A stretch of DNA of 64,000 nt from Planctomycetota bacterium (GCA_020849795.1 JADZFR010000036.1:36673-100672); one strand, 5' to 3'; shown: positions 9,766 to 18,655, counted from the first letter of the stretch. Notes: generated from the sequence alone by a model not told the origin. Numbers and translations: made by a program.

Positions 9766-10475
9766 GCAGCCTTGGCGTACAAGCCGCTAAGGGCGACTTC
9801 GCTTTCTTCATCCAGGTCTTCGAAGCGCAGGCCGATCGTGCGGCCTGACAGCGAGCGGTGGCGTTCGACGAATGCCAGCCGTGCCGAAAGCTGAACGATT
9901 TTGCCCTCGTCGAGCGTGAGCGATGCGTGTGCCGTTCCGCTGCCCACGACGTTCTCGATGGCTTCGAGTTCATCGGGCTTGAACTTCACGTCGGTGGCGT
10001 CGATCGCAACTCCTCGCGCCGAAAGGTCGATCGTACGCGTCTTGAAGCTGACGCCGGCGACATTGATTTCGATCGGCAGGTCGACGTGAACGCGCGGTAC
10101 AGCGCGCCGGGTAGTCTGCCGGAACAGGCTGGCGAGCGCGTTGTGCACAACTTCTTTGACAAGCCGGCCGCGGATCGGGCGCTGGAACTTGCCGGCCAGC
10201 TGCACACCCTTGATGCGCGACTCTTTCTCGGGGCTGACCAGTGCCACCACGGGCAGACCGGGCAGCATGTCGTTGGCAAAGCGGCCCACGGCCAGGTTGT
10301 CTTCGACCACGCTGCCGTAGTCCATCACCAGCATGTCGAACAAGCCGGTCGCGAGCTTGGCCTCAGCGTCGGCGCGGGTGATCGCAATGCTGACCGCATG
10401 GCCGGACCCGCGCAGCAGGCTGCGCACCAGGTACGCAGATTCCTCGAACAGGTCGGTGATGAGCACGTTAGCCAT
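9762..10475 (-). CDS. Receiver-like/PilZ domain fusion protein
   Basis: 237-residue cytoplasmic protein. Residues 1-115 look like a CheY-type receiver with a candidate phospho-acceptor D52 (L-V-M-D-Y-G) and acidic residues near the start. The C-terminal half is a PilZ domain with the c-di-GMP binding signatures R-R-A-V-P-R128 and D150-L-S-A-R-G155. PilZ proteins bind cyclic di-GMP and change motility, secretion or polysaccharide output. The start at 10475 is supported by GGAG about 7 nt upstream; longer frames lack one. PilT and GspF-like genes in the same window are plausible but unproven targets. No diguanylate cyclase is visible here. Confidence 0.82.
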   Translation of the reverse strand: MANVLITDLFEESAYLVRSLLRGSGHAVSIAITRADAEAKLATGLFDMLVMDYGSVVEDNLAVGRFANDMLPGLPVVALVSPEKESRIKGVQLAGKFQRPIRGRLVKEVVHNALASLFRQTTRRAVPRVHVDLPIEINVAGVSFKTRTIDLSARGVAIDATDVKFKPDELEAIENVVGSGTAHASLTLDEGKIVQLSARLAFVERHRSLSGRTIGLRFEDLDEESEVALSGLYAKAA

Positions 10476-10578
10476 GGCGGACTCCGGTGGTGGACGCATT
10501 TTCCCGTCAGTGCGGGACATGCGTTTCATCGGCTTAAGCGTGTGCGTTTCTTTTGATTTTATTGGCCGCAAATGGTTT

Positions 10579-10600
10579 GCCCCGCGATTGCTCGCGGGGC
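10579..10600 (-). terminator. Hairpin downstream of valS
   Basis: Perfect 9-bp stem GCCCCGCGA/TCGCGGGGC with TTGC loop, 22 bp beyond the valS stop and upstream of the PilZ gene. No U-tract follows it on the minus strand, so intrinsic termination is uncertain. Confidence 0.4.
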
Positions 10601-10621
10601 CGGTATGACTGCGGCGACTGT

Positions 10622-13402
10622 CTAGGCCGATGGCTTGTCAGGCGGCTTGGCCTGAGCCTTGGCGCGGGGCTTCACTTCTTCGATGTGCTTGTCCACGCGT
10701 TCAAGCTCGGCCACCAGCTCGCTCAGCTTGTCGCGGTCGCGCTGTACGACATCCTTGGGCGCGCGCTCGATGTAGCTCAGGTTTTCGAGCTTGCGCTTCA
10801 ACTTGGTGACGCCCTCGGCCAGCTTGGCCTGGTTGGCCTCAAGCCGCAGCAGCTCCATCTTGAAGTCGATCAGGCCCTCAAGGTTCACGTACGCCTCGTT
10901 GCCGCCGCCAAGCACCGCCGTTGCCGCAGCCTTGGGTTTGCGGGCGCCCACCTCGGCGGTCAGGCTTGCCAGGCCGGCGAGCTTGCACACGGTTTCGCGC
11001 TCGGCCTGGCCCAACATGTCGAGTGCGGCTTTGTCGGCGAGGCGCAGCGTGCCTTCGATCGCGGTCTTGGGGTCAATGGCGTGCTCGGCGCGGATGTTGC
11101 GAAAGGCCCGCGTCACCAGCTGGATGAAGGCAAAGCGCGCCTGCGCCTGCTCAAACACCCGGTCTTTGCTGGCCTTGGGCCACGACGCGATTGCCAGGCT
11201 GAGCTCGGGCGTGTCACCACGCAGCGCCGCCAGCATCGGCCGCAGCGTCTGCCAGATTTCCTCGGTAATGAACGGCACGTACGGGTGCAGCAACTTCAGC
11301 GTGCCGTCGAGCACGCGCACCAGCGTTGCCTGCGCGCGCAGGCGTGAGCGGTCGCCGCCCTTGCTTTCGTACAGGCGCGCCTTGACGGCCTCGAGGTACC
11401 AGTCGCAGAACTCGTCCCACACGAAGTGGTACATGGTCTGGGCGGCGTCGTTGAACTTGTAGCGTTCAATCGAGTCGGTCACGTCCACGATGGTGCTGGT
11501 CAGCTTGCCCTCAATGAAGCTGTCCTCAAGCTCGTTCACCTGGCCCTCGGCCAGCGCGGCGCGCTCGTTTTCGGACAACGCCTTGAGCTGGTCTTCGAAG
11601 TCTCCCAGGTTGCTGATCACGAAACGCGAGGCATTCCACAACTTGTTGCAGAAGTTGCGGCCCATCTCGAACTTGCTTTCGGACAACTTGATGTCCTGGC
11701 CTTCGCTGGTCAGCAGCGGCAGCGTCAGGCGCACCGCGTCTACGCCCCACTGCGCGAACATGTCCAGCGGGTCGATGCCGTTGTTCAGCGACTTGCTCAT
11801 GCGCCGGCCCTGCGCGTCAAGCACCGTCGCGTGCAGGTACACCGTGCTGAACGGTTTCTCGCCCAGGAACTCGTAGCCGGCCATCACCATGCGCGCCACC
11901 CACAGGTAGATGATGTCGCGCGCGGTACTAAGGAAGTGCGTCGGATAGAAGTAATCCAGGTCAGCCGTCTTCTCGGGCCAGCCCAGCGTGCTGAACGGCC
12001 ACAACCAGCTGCTGGCCCAGGTGTCCAGCACGTCGTCGTCCTGCCGCACCAGCGGCTTGCCGCTTTTGGGGTGCAATGCTCCGGGCGCGGGGTCTTGCCG
12101 CAGGGCCACGGTGTTGCCGTCTTCGTCGTACCACACCGGGATGCGATGCCCCCACCACAACTGGCGGCTGATGCACCAGTCGCGCACATTTTCAAGCCAG
12201 CTCAGGTACACCTTTTCCCAGCGCTCGGGGATCAGCGTGATTTCGCGTTTGCCGTCGGGGCCGGGTTTCACGGCTTCGATTGCCGGCTTGGCCAGCGGCG
12301 CCATGGACACGAACCACTGGTCTGAGAGCAGTGGCTCAATCGGTGTCTTGCTGCGGTCGCTGTGGGGCACCTGGTGCGTGTATTCTTCGACGCGCTCGAC
12401 CAGCTTCAGGGCGTCGAGTTCTTCCACCAGTGTTTTGCGGGCCTTGAGTCGGTCCTCGCCGGCGTACTTGCCCGCCTGCTCGTTGAGCGTGCCGTCTTTG
12501 TTCAGCACGTTGATCATGGGCAGGCTGTGGCGCTGGCCGCGCTCATAGTCGGCAAAGTCGTGGCCGGGCGTCACCTTCACGGCGCCCGTGCCGAACTCGG
12601 GGTTCACGCTGTCGTCGGCGATGATCGGGATTTCGCGCCCGGTCAGCGGCAGCACCACGGTCTTGCCGATGTCGTTCTTGAAGCGCTCGTCGTTCGGGTT
12701 CACCGCCACCGCGGTGTCGCCGAACATGGTTTCGGGCCGCGTGGTGGCTACCACCACGTACTTCTCGGGCATTTCCTTGTAAGGATAGCGCAGGTACCAC
12801 AGGTTGCTGCGCACTTCGCTGGTTTCGATTTCGTCGTCGCTGATCGCGGTCTGCAATTTGCAGTCCCAGTTGATCATGCGGTAGCCGCGGTAGATCAGGC
12901 CCTTTTCGAACAGCTTCACGAAGCTCTCGCGCACGGCGCGCGTCAGGCCTTCATCCAGTGTAAAGCGCGTGCGCGACCAGTCGCAGCTTGCGCCAAGCTG
13001 GCGCAACTGGTTGAGAATGCGGTTGCCGTACTCGTCTTTCCATTTCCAGATTTCGGCTACAAAGGCTTCGCGGCCCAGCTCCTGGCGGGTTTTGCCCTCG
13101 TCCTTGAGCAGTTTTTTTTCGACCACGGCTTGCGTGGCGATGCCGGCGTGGTCGGTGCCCGGCAGCCACAGCACGCAGAAGCCCTGCATGCGTTTGAAGC
13201 GCGCCACCACGTCTTGCAGCGTGTTGTTGAGCGCGTGGCCCATGTGCAGCGCGCCGGTCACGTTGGGCGGCGGAATCATGATGGTGAAGGGCTTTTTGCG
13301 AATGTCGCGCACGGCCTTGAACAGCGCGTGCTCTTGCCAGAACTGGTACCACCTGGATTCGATCGTTCCCGGCGTGAACCGGGGCGGCATTTCGGCAGGC
13401 AT
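10622..13402 (-). CDS. valS: Valyl-tRNA synthetase
   Basis: 926-residue class I aminoacyl-tRNA synthetase that charges tRNA-Val. The ATP-binding HIGH motif is H53-M-G-H56 within PPPNVTGALHMGHAL; the second signature is R534-M-S-K-S538, a KMSKS variant with Arg in the first position. The editing (CP1) domain lies between, and the expected C-terminal coiled coil (about 850-915) is present, followed by a Lys/Ala/Pro-rich tail. Length agrees with bacterial ValRS (roughly 880-950). Start chosen at ATG 13402, with GGAG 7 nt upstream; the frame extends upstream but without similarity. Confidence 0.98.
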   Translation of the reverse strand: MPAEMPPRFTPGTIESRWYQFWQEHALFKAVRDIRKKPFTIMIPPPNVTGALHMGHALNNTLQDVVARFKRMQGFCVLWLPGTDHAGIATQAVVEKKLLKDEGKTRQELGREAFVAEIWKWKDEYGNRILNQLRQLGASCDWSRTRFTLDEGLTRAVRESFVKLFEKGLIYRGYRMINWDCKLQTAISDDEIETSEVRSNLWYLRYPYKEMPEKYVVVATTRPETMFGDTAVAVNPNDERFKNDIGKTVVLPLTGREIPIIADDSVNPEFGTGAVKVTPGHDFADYERGQRHSLPMINVLNKDGTLNEQAGKYAGEDRLKARKTLVEELDALKLVERVEEYTHQVPHSDRSKTPIEPLLSDQWFVSMAPLAKPAIEAVKPGPDGKREITLIPERWEKVYLSWLENVRDWCISRQLWWGHRIPVWYDEDGNTVALRQDPAPGALHPKSGKPLVRQDDDVLDTWASSWLWPFSTLGWPEKTADLDYFYPTHFLSTARDIIYLWVARMVMAGYEFLGEKPFSTVYLHATVLDAQGRRMSKSLNNGIDPLDMFAQWGVDAVRLTLPLLTSEGQDIKLSESKFEMGRNFCNKLWNASRFVISNLGDFEDQLKALSENERAALAEGQVNELEDSFIEGKLTSTIVDVTDSIERYKFNDAAQTMYHFVWDEFCDWYLEAVKARLYESKGGDRSRLRAQATLVRVLDGTLKLLHPYVPFITEEIWQTLRPMLAALRGDTPELSLAIASWPKASKDRVFEQAQARFAFIQLVTRAFRNIRAEHAIDPKTAIEGTLRLADKAALDMLGQAERETVCKLAGLASLTAEVGARKPKAAATAVLGGGNEAYVNLEGLIDFKMELLRLEANQAKLAEGVTKLKRKLENLSYIERAPKDVVQRDRDKLSELVAELERVDKHIEEVKPRAKAQAKPPDKPSA

Positions 13403-13569
13403 GTTCGCACTCCATGGCCCCATGTCCAGCCTGCGCCGGTGGCTCCGGCAGACAGGCGTGAGGCGGCGGCTCTGTCCTGTAAGTGTGGACCCCCGTGCGG
13501 GCAATCCACGACAAAGCGCAGCGGATGATAACGACCCACGGTTGCAGAGAAAGGGCTTGGGCCAACAGA

Positions 13570-13591
13570 AACCCCGCCCAAGGGCGGGGTT
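13570..13591 (-). terminator. Hairpin terminator after the squalene-repeat gene
   Basis: About 10-bp stem AACCCCGCCC/GGGCGGGGTT, followed on the minus strand by TTTCTGTT. It lies 19 bp past the stop codon of the 13610-15976 gene and before the valS start. Confidence 0.65.
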
Positions 13592-13609
13592 CGTGCGGCA
13601 TGCAAGGCG

Positions 13610-15976
13610 CTAGTCCTTTTCCGGCAGCTTCAAGTAGCGGTAGTAAGTCTGTAGCGTCAGGCAATTGATCGCCGTGGAATACACGCGGCCGCCGGCCTGG
13701 CCCCAGGCATCGACTGCATCCCAACTGCCGTGTTCGTCCAGAATGTCCTTTGTGATGTGGCCCTTGCGCTTGTCGGTGGCGTGCCATCCGCGCTGGTTGT
13801 CCAGCAATGTGCGGGACATCGCCTTCTCCCACGCCGCCCAAGTGCTGCCACCGACCTGGTACAACGCCATGCTGGCCATGTACCAGTAGTAGTAGTCGAC
13901 CCTGTCCCGATCCCAGGTCGGCAGATACGACTGTTCGACACAGACCCGCGCCAGGGACTTCACTACGCGATCATTGAGATCAGCCTTTCCCGTCCAGAGC
14001 ATGCTGGTGATGTAGATGGCATCCATGCTCGGGTTGTGTTCGTAATCCGATGCATTTCTCAGCCGCGCGTTGTTGCTGCCGGGGGCGTCGTAGCCGGTCT
14101 TGGGATAGCCATTGACGTCCACCGTCACCATCTTGAACCAGTCCGCGGCATCGGAAAATGACTTGCTGGTGTCGACATCAAGCCCGGCCGTCTTCGCGCT
14201 CTTGAGGGCCATCACCATCCAGCCCGTCACCGACGAATCGTTGACCCCCGGCTGCACGCCATAGCGCCAGCCCATGCCCGGGTTCTGCGCCTTCAGGATG
14301 AATTCCACGGCCTTGTCCGCGATGGGCTTCACGTCCGTGTCGCCGGACAGACCGAAGATTTCAGCCATCGCCATGGTTGCGATCGCATGGTTGTAAACGA
14401 AGTGGTCGTCTTCTTTGGCGCCGAAGCACCCGTCGTTGGACTGGACCTTCTTCAGGTAGGCCATGCCATAGCGAATGGTCTCTTTGAAGTCACCCGACAA
14501 GTGCGAGTTGCCGGCCCCGGCAAAAGCCAGCAGTGCCAGGCCGGTCAAGCCGATATCGCCGCTGCTCTCCCAGCCCTTGTCGCCATCGGGTGCCCCCACC
14601 GAAACCCAATCAATGTTGTAGGTCTTGGCCGCGTTCGCGCGCCTTGAGTCATCGCTGAACGTGGTGGCGCTCCAGTGTCCCCTGAAATTCTGGTGGTCTT
14701 TCAACCACGTCAGCGCCGCGAGCACCCGGTTGTCGTGAGGTCGCCCGCCGCCGCCTTTCGCGGTGCGGTGGCTGTAGCCCTCTGACGGCTTTGCGGCCTG
14801 ATCTTTGGCAAATGCGCTGGCTGGGTCGTCCTTGTCCGGCGCCGACGAATCGCCGTCTTTTGGACGCTTGCCGGTGTTGTCGCCCAGGTCGCGGTTGGGG
14901 CTGTCGCTTGGGTCTTCGTTGACCTCGTCTTTCGCATCCTCAACGATCCTGTCGTCCTCGGTCGGATACTCGCGCTCAGGCTCATCTTTAGGGTACTCGA
15001 CTTCACGCTCACGCGGCATCTCGGGCGGCGGCGGCGTTGGCTCATACATGTGGGAAGGCAGAACAATCTCCAACTTCTTCTTGCCGGCGCTGATTCGGTT
15101 GGCGTTGACCCTGGCCAGGGCCTGCCACGTCAGGTCCACGAAAATCCACGGCGGCGAATCGTCTGCCGTGCGCGCGCCTGCGCTGCCAAGCTGCACTTTC
15201 TCGATGTCTGCACCGGACTTGCCGATGTAGTCCTCAACCGCCTTGGTGACGCTCGTAACCCAATTTTCGCGGCGCGCCTTGCGTTGGTCGCTGGCTTGCC
15301 GGCTGTCGCCGTCGGCAGCAATGATGTCAGAAATGGCGGTGAACGTGCCTTCCACGACCTTGCGTCCGCGGGCGTCAATCGCCACGACCGCGTGGGCCGC
15401 CTGGCGCTGAACGTCCCATTGAATGTATGCGCTGACGCGTTCTTTCGGGATGCTGGGCGTAGTGCTCAGGCCCTCGTCCTGGGGCAGCTCGGCCTTCAGG
15501 TATCCGGTCGGCAGCTTCTCAAAATCCGGCGCGTGCGGCCCCGTCAGCGGCGAGCTGATCAGTTCCGGCGTCCCCACCGCCAGCTTGTAGATGCCGGCCT
15601 CTGCAGCCGCGCTAATGACCGTCCACACATCTTCGCCGCGTGCCTGGGCGGCAACATGCAACGTCAGCACGTTCTCGGACCAGTCACCAACCCAACCCGC
15701 ATAGCCGATACTCTCATCCTTGTACTTGGCAAACTTCGAGAGCAGCGGCGCAAGCTGAAGCTGCGGCTTTTCGATTGTGATCGCCTGCTCGCCGTGGAAC
15801 ACATGATGCGGTTTCTTTGCAGCCGGCTGCTCAATCGAAATGTAGGGCACTAGCAGGCCCTGCACTTTTGGGGCCGGCAGAGGTTGGTTGGCCTGGGGCT
15901 GCGGCTCAGGTGCACAACGCGCCATCAGCGCAACAGACAATGCCGCCAGCACCCATACGGGCATACGCTTGAACAT
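13610..15976 (-). CDS. Exported protein with prenyltransferase/squalene-oxidase-like repeats
   Basis: 788 residues. ATG 15976 is preceded by AGGAG at 7 nt. The N-terminus is a signal peptide; a Cys at 21 follows M-A-R, a poor lipobox, so lipidation is doubtful. Residues about 290-420 form a charged, low-complexity linker rich in Asp, Glu and Pro. The C-terminal 370 residues are an alpha/alpha barrel of terpene-cyclase-type repeats (for example G-C-F-G, G-M-G-W-R-Y-G and the double-helix segments between them). Such exported non-cyclase repeat proteins are frequent in Planctomycetota and their function is not established; no catalytic DXDD motif of squalene-hopene cyclase is seen. It ends at a hairpin terminator. 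Confidence 0.8.
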   Translation of the reverse strand: MFKRMPVWVLAALSVALMARCAPEPQPQANQPLPAPKVQGLLVPYISIEQPAAKKPHHVFHGEQAITIEKPQLQLAPLLSKFAKYKDESIGYAGWVGDWSENVLTLHVAAQARGEDVWTVISAAAEAGIYKLAVGTPELISSPLTGPHAPDFEKLPTGYLKAELPQDEGLSTTPSIPKERVSAYIQWDVQRQAAHAVVAIDARGRKVVEGTFTAISDIIAADGDSRQASDQRKARRENWVTSVTKAVEDYIGKSGADIEKVQLGSAGARTADDSPPWIFVDLTWQALARVNANRISAGKKKLEIVLPSHMYEPTPPPPEMPREREVEYPKDEPEREYPTEDDRIVEDAKDEVNEDPSDSPNRDLGDNTGKRPKDGDSSAPDKDDPASAFAKDQAAKPSEGYSHRTAKGGGGRPHDNRVLAALTWLKDHQNFRGHWSATTFSDDSRRANAAKTYNIDWVSVGAPDGDKGWESSGDIGLTGLALLAFAGAGNSHLSGDFKETIRYGMAYLKKVQSNDGCFGAKEDDHFVYNHAIATMAMAEIFGLSGDTDVKPIADKAVEFILKAQNPGMGWRYGVQPGVNDSSVTGWMVMALKSAKTAGLDVDTSKSFSDAADWFKMVTVDVNGYPKTGYDAPGSNNARLRNASDYEHNPSMDAIYITSMLWTGKADLNDRVVKSLARVCVEQSYLPTWDRDRVDYYYWYMASMALYQVGGSTWAAWEKAMSRTLLDNQRGWHATDKRKGHITKDILDEHGSWDAVDAWGQAGGRVYSTAINCLTLQTYYRYLKLPEKD

Positions 15977-16051
15977 CAATGACTCCTGTGCAGACCCGGG
16001 ATGGTCTAGGTGCAAGTCTAGCGGTTACAGCGCCGGACTGGGACAGGAATC

Positions 16052-16375
16052 TCAACTACCGCCAACGGGCAAGCCGGCTTCAAACCATTCTGCTATGCCG
16101 CCGCGATAGTCCCACAGGTTGGTGTATCCAAGTGCATCTGCCGCACGGGCCGCCTTGGTCGAGGCGTTTCACGAGTATCCGGATCAGTAGAAGACCAGCA
16201 TGGCGCCCTTGTCGCCGGGCAGGTTTTCGGGCCGCACTTCGCTGACGGGCAGCAGTTTCGCGCCCTTGATGTGGCGCGCACCGTAGCTGCCGGGCCCGCG
16301 GTTGTCGTACAGGGCAAAGACCCGGCCGCTGTCGAGGGCATCTTTCAGGTCCTGCATTTCGATGTTTTTGACCAT
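16052..16375 (-). CDS. Rhodanese with two in-frame TGA codons (probable selenoprotein)
   Basis: 107-residue single-domain rhodanese (sulfurtransferase fold) if TGA at 16186-16184 and 16171-16169 are read through. Start ATG 16375 has GGAGG at 6 nt. Codons 64 and 69 are TGA and fall where related rhodaneses have the two cysteines of the pattern F-Y-C-x4-C-N-A-S-T-K-A-A. After the second TGA the same frame runs 38 codons of typical rhodanese sequence (ALGYTNLWDYRGGIAEW, AGLPV) to a TGA at 16054-16052. Position 64 is the catalytic residue that carries the persulfide in the family. Simplest reading: U64 and U69 are selenocysteines, giving a two-Sec active site. Alternative: a pseudogene, but two independent Cys-to-TGA changes with the rest intact is unlikely. 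Standard gene callers will truncate it at residue 63. Divergent from the ferredoxin. Confidence 0.85.
16132..16166 (-). promoter_or_regulatory. Candidate bacterial SECIS region
   Basis: Two stem-loops in the mRNA follow the TGA codons. The first (16166-16151) has a 5-bp stem CGCCU/AGGCG with a CGACCA loop and starts 18 nt after the first TGA and 3 nt after the second. The second (16146-16132) has a 4-bp stem GUGC/GCAC with loop GGCAGAU and starts 23 nt after the second TGA. The positions suit a bacterial SECIS, but neither loop has the GGU of the E. coli element, so assignment is tentative. Confidence 0.35.
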
Positions 16376-16511
16376 GATCGCCTCCATGCCCATAACGTCA
16401 TGCGCTGGCGCTTTATTCAATGGTGTGGGTTTGTATGCTCCGCCCCGCATCAGGCGGTAGCATTCAGAGCATAACCCGATAATATACCGCCGACGACAGC
16501 CAGGAGCCGCA

Positions 16512-16742
16512 ATGCCCGACCCGAACGAAAAGTGGGAAGACAACGTGCCCGGCGCGTGGTACGTGGACAAAAGCTGCATTTTCTGCGGCTTGTGCCCGCA
16601 GCTTGCGCCCAACAACTTCCGCGAGTCGGAAGACGGCACCCACGACCTGGTCTACAAGCAGCCGGACAGCGGCGAAGAAAAGGCCCAGTGCGAAGACGCC
16701 GCCGCCCAGTGCCCGGTGCAGGCCATCGGCGCCGACGGATAG
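16512..16742 (+). CDS. Single-cluster [4Fe-4S]-type ferredoxin
   Basis: 76-residue soluble electron carrier. Ligands C22-x2-C25-x2-C28 and C67-P match monocluster bacterial ferredoxins; a further Cys at 60 sits where the remnant second motif would be and could form a disulfide or be free. Acidic (many Asp/Glu) as expected. AGGAG lies about 6 nt before the ATG. It is divergent from the double-TGA rhodanese, with 136 bp between the starts, and is followed by trmB 77 bp downstream. An AT-rich GATAAT at 16478-16483 is a possible -10 element. Confidence 0.93.
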   Translation: MPDPNEKWEDNVPGAWYVDKSCIFCGLCPQLAPNNFRESEDGTHDLVYKQPDSGEEKAQCEDAAAQCPVQAIGADG

Positions 16743-16819
16743 CGAATTTTCAAGCCTCAGCGAGCGCCCTTGCCTGGTTTCATCCGACCGGCGAAGGGCG
16801 CTTGCTTTTCGGACTCACG

Positions 16820-17446
16820 ATGACCGTCGATATCTCACCCGTAACCCTGGAGCCGATCCCGCTTACGCAGGACCGCCAGTACGACTTCGCAGCCATCTTC
16901 GGCAACAACCACCCCGTTGAACTTGAACTCGGAATCGGCAAGGGGCGCTTCCTGATCCAGCAGGCCCAGGCCCGCCCCGACGTCAACTTTGTCGGCGTCG
17001 AATGGGCCAGCCGGTATTACCGCATGGTCGCGGAACGCGCAGCCAAACGCGGCCTGGCCAACATCCGCATCCTGCGCGACGACGCCGCCCACGTGGTGAA
17101 GCACACGCTCAGCGAGGCCTGCATCGACGCCCTGCACATCTACTTTCCTGACCCGTGGCCCAAGGCCAAACAGGTCAAGCGCAGGCTGATCCAGCCGCCA
17201 TTTGCGCGTGTGGCGGCGCGCGCGCTCAAGGACGGCGCATCGCTTCTGCTGGCCACAGACCACGAGGATTACGCCCGGCAGATGGAAGCGGTGTTCCGCG
17301 CCGACCCCGACTTTGAGCAGGTGTCGCGCGCCATCGGCGACGACGCCCCGGAAGGCATCACCAACTGGGAAGTGAAGTTCCGGCAGCAGGGGCGCACCAT
17401 GCACAAGTTTCAGTTCGTGCGCATTGCGCGTGCCACCGTCCGATAA
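16820..17446 (+). CDS. trmB: tRNA (guanine-N7-)-methyltransferase
   Basis: 208-residue SAM-dependent enzyme that forms m7G46 in tRNA. The SAM-binding loop E-L-G-I-G-K-G-R-F-L is near residue 40, V-G-V-E-W acidic strand end near 60, and the catalytic/tRNA-binding signature Y-F-P-D-P-W-P-K-A-K near 112. The C-terminal T-x-x-x-K-F-Q motif for tRNA recognition is replaced by T-M-H-K-F-Q and is recognisable. Start ATG 16820; its ribosome-binding site is weak, and the frame runs further upstream only through the ferredoxin gene in another frame. Confidence 0.94.
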   Translation: MTVDISPVTLEPIPLTQDRQYDFAAIFGNNHPVELELGIGKGRFLIQQAQARPDVNFVGVEWASRYYRMVAERAAKRGLANIRILRDDAAHVVKHTLSEACIDALHIYFPDPWPKAKQVKRRLIQPPFARVAARALKDGASLLLATDHEDYARQMEAVFRADPDFEQVSRAIGDDAPEGITNWEVKFRQQGRTMHKFQFVRIARATVR

Positions 17447-17563
17447 TCTCGTGCTTTCCGCGCCTACCCCGTAGTTGACCCTGCGGGCCTTCCCTGCAAC
17501 AATCAGCGGTTCGAGTTGCCCCTGCTGCACATGCAGCCGAATCACCCCTCAGGGAGTGTATCG

Positions 17564-18655
17564 ATGCGTTGGACTATTTTGGCCGTCCCGGCCTTTTGCC
17601 TGCTGATTGCCGGCTGCCAGGACAACGAAGCACGCCAGCAGAACGCCAAGCTGCAAGCTGAGCTTGAGTTGATGAAGTCTCAGCAGGGCAAGGGCGGCGA
17701 CGACTTCTTCAAAATCTGGGCGGCTTCGCAGCAGAAAAGTGAAGGCGGCGACGCAGACCGCAAGCTGACCACGATCGCTGAAGACGTGCGCGCCGGCCTG
17801 GCCGACATCCAGAAGAAGATTGAGGATGGCAAGAAAGACAGCGACAAGAAAATCGACGACCTGGATGCGCGGCTGAAAAAGGTGACCGACCTCGAGACCT
17901 CGCTGGCAAGCCTCAAGGGCATGATTGAGTCGCTCGAGAGCAAGGTAAAGAACATCGACGCCAACGAGGTCCTGAAGCTGCACAAGGACCTGATCACGAA
18001 AGAAGCCGAACTCACGATCGAAAAGAAGTCGCGTGAAATGGCGCAGGCCGAAGTCGACAGCCTGAAAGCTGACCTTGCGCTGACCCGCCAGCAGGTGGAC
18101 ACGCTTAAGGCCGAAATGGCCGGCCTTACCGGCGAAGACATCTCCAAGCACCCGATGTACACCAAGCTGCGCCGCGACCTGGTCGAGGCACAGGCCGAAC
18201 GCGACCGCGCCCGCACCGACTTCGACAACCTCAAGAAAGAACACGACGAGTTGCTGGCGCGCGTAGGCAAAGGCCCCACGCCCGAACAGCCGGAAACCCC
18301 GAAATCAACCGAAGTCTTCGACTTCACCGGCGGCGTGGTCAGTGTCAGCCGCGGCACCAAAGCCGACGCCCAGTCGATCCTGATTGTCAGTGTGAAGACC
18401 GGCCGCGTGCCACCCATCGGCGCTGAGCTGATCATCCGCGACGCCCGCGGCACTGAGGTCTGCCTGGCCAAAGTCACGCGCCACTGGCACGTCGGCGACG
18501 ACAACGACCTGCCGGTCGATGAGTTGGGCTGCACCACGTTGAATGAACGCGCCACGCGCCCCGTGGCCAACGGTGACCAGGTGGTGTGGATCGAAAAGAA
18601 GACTGAAGGCGGCGGCGGCGAAAGCCGCAAGGAAGGCTCAGCCTCAGGCGAGTAA
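17564..18655 (+). CDS. Coiled-coil lipoprotein, unknown function
   Basis: 363 residues from ATG 17564 (AGGGAG 7 nt upstream). Signal peptide with lipobox L-I-A-G-C18, then a long Lys/Glu/Leu heptad region (about 25-235) that should form a rod-like coiled coil, then a compact C-terminal beta domain (about 255-355) containing V-V-S-V-S-R-G and G-A-E-L-I-I-R-D, similar in style to small beta-barrel domains of periplasmic scaffold proteins. Probably an envelope scaffold; no family is named with confidence. Ends at a strong terminator. Confidence 0.8.
   Translation: MRWTILAVPAFCLLIAGCQDNEARQQNAKLQAELELMKSQQGKGGDDFFKIWAASQQKSEGGDADRKLTTIAEDVRAGLADIQKKIEDGKKDSDKKIDDLDARLKKVTDLETSLASLKGMIESLESKVKNIDANEVLKLHKDLITKEAELTIEKKSREMAQAEVDSLKADLALTRQQVDTLKAEMAGLTGEDISKHPMYTKLRRDLVEAQAERDRARTDFDNLKKEHDELLARVGKGPTPEQPETPKSTEVFDFTGGVVSVSRGTKADAQSILIVSVKTGRVPPIGAELIIRDARGTEVCLAKVTRHWHVGDDNDLPVDELGCTTLNERATRPVANGDQVVWIEKKTEGGGGESRKEGSASGE

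Noticed and set aside
10579..10600. Strong rho-independent terminator for valS
   Set aside because: Stem is good but no U-tract; listed only at low confidence.
16052..16186. TGA reassigned as a sense codon genome-wide
   Set aside because: Many genes here end in TGA (for example prkA and meaB region genes) and no others contain internal TGA; recoding appears local to the rhodanese.
16052..16375. Rhodanese as a simple pseudogene
   Set aside because: Only the two Cys codons are affected, both as TGA, with the rest of the domain conserved after them; kept as a selenoprotein hypothesis.
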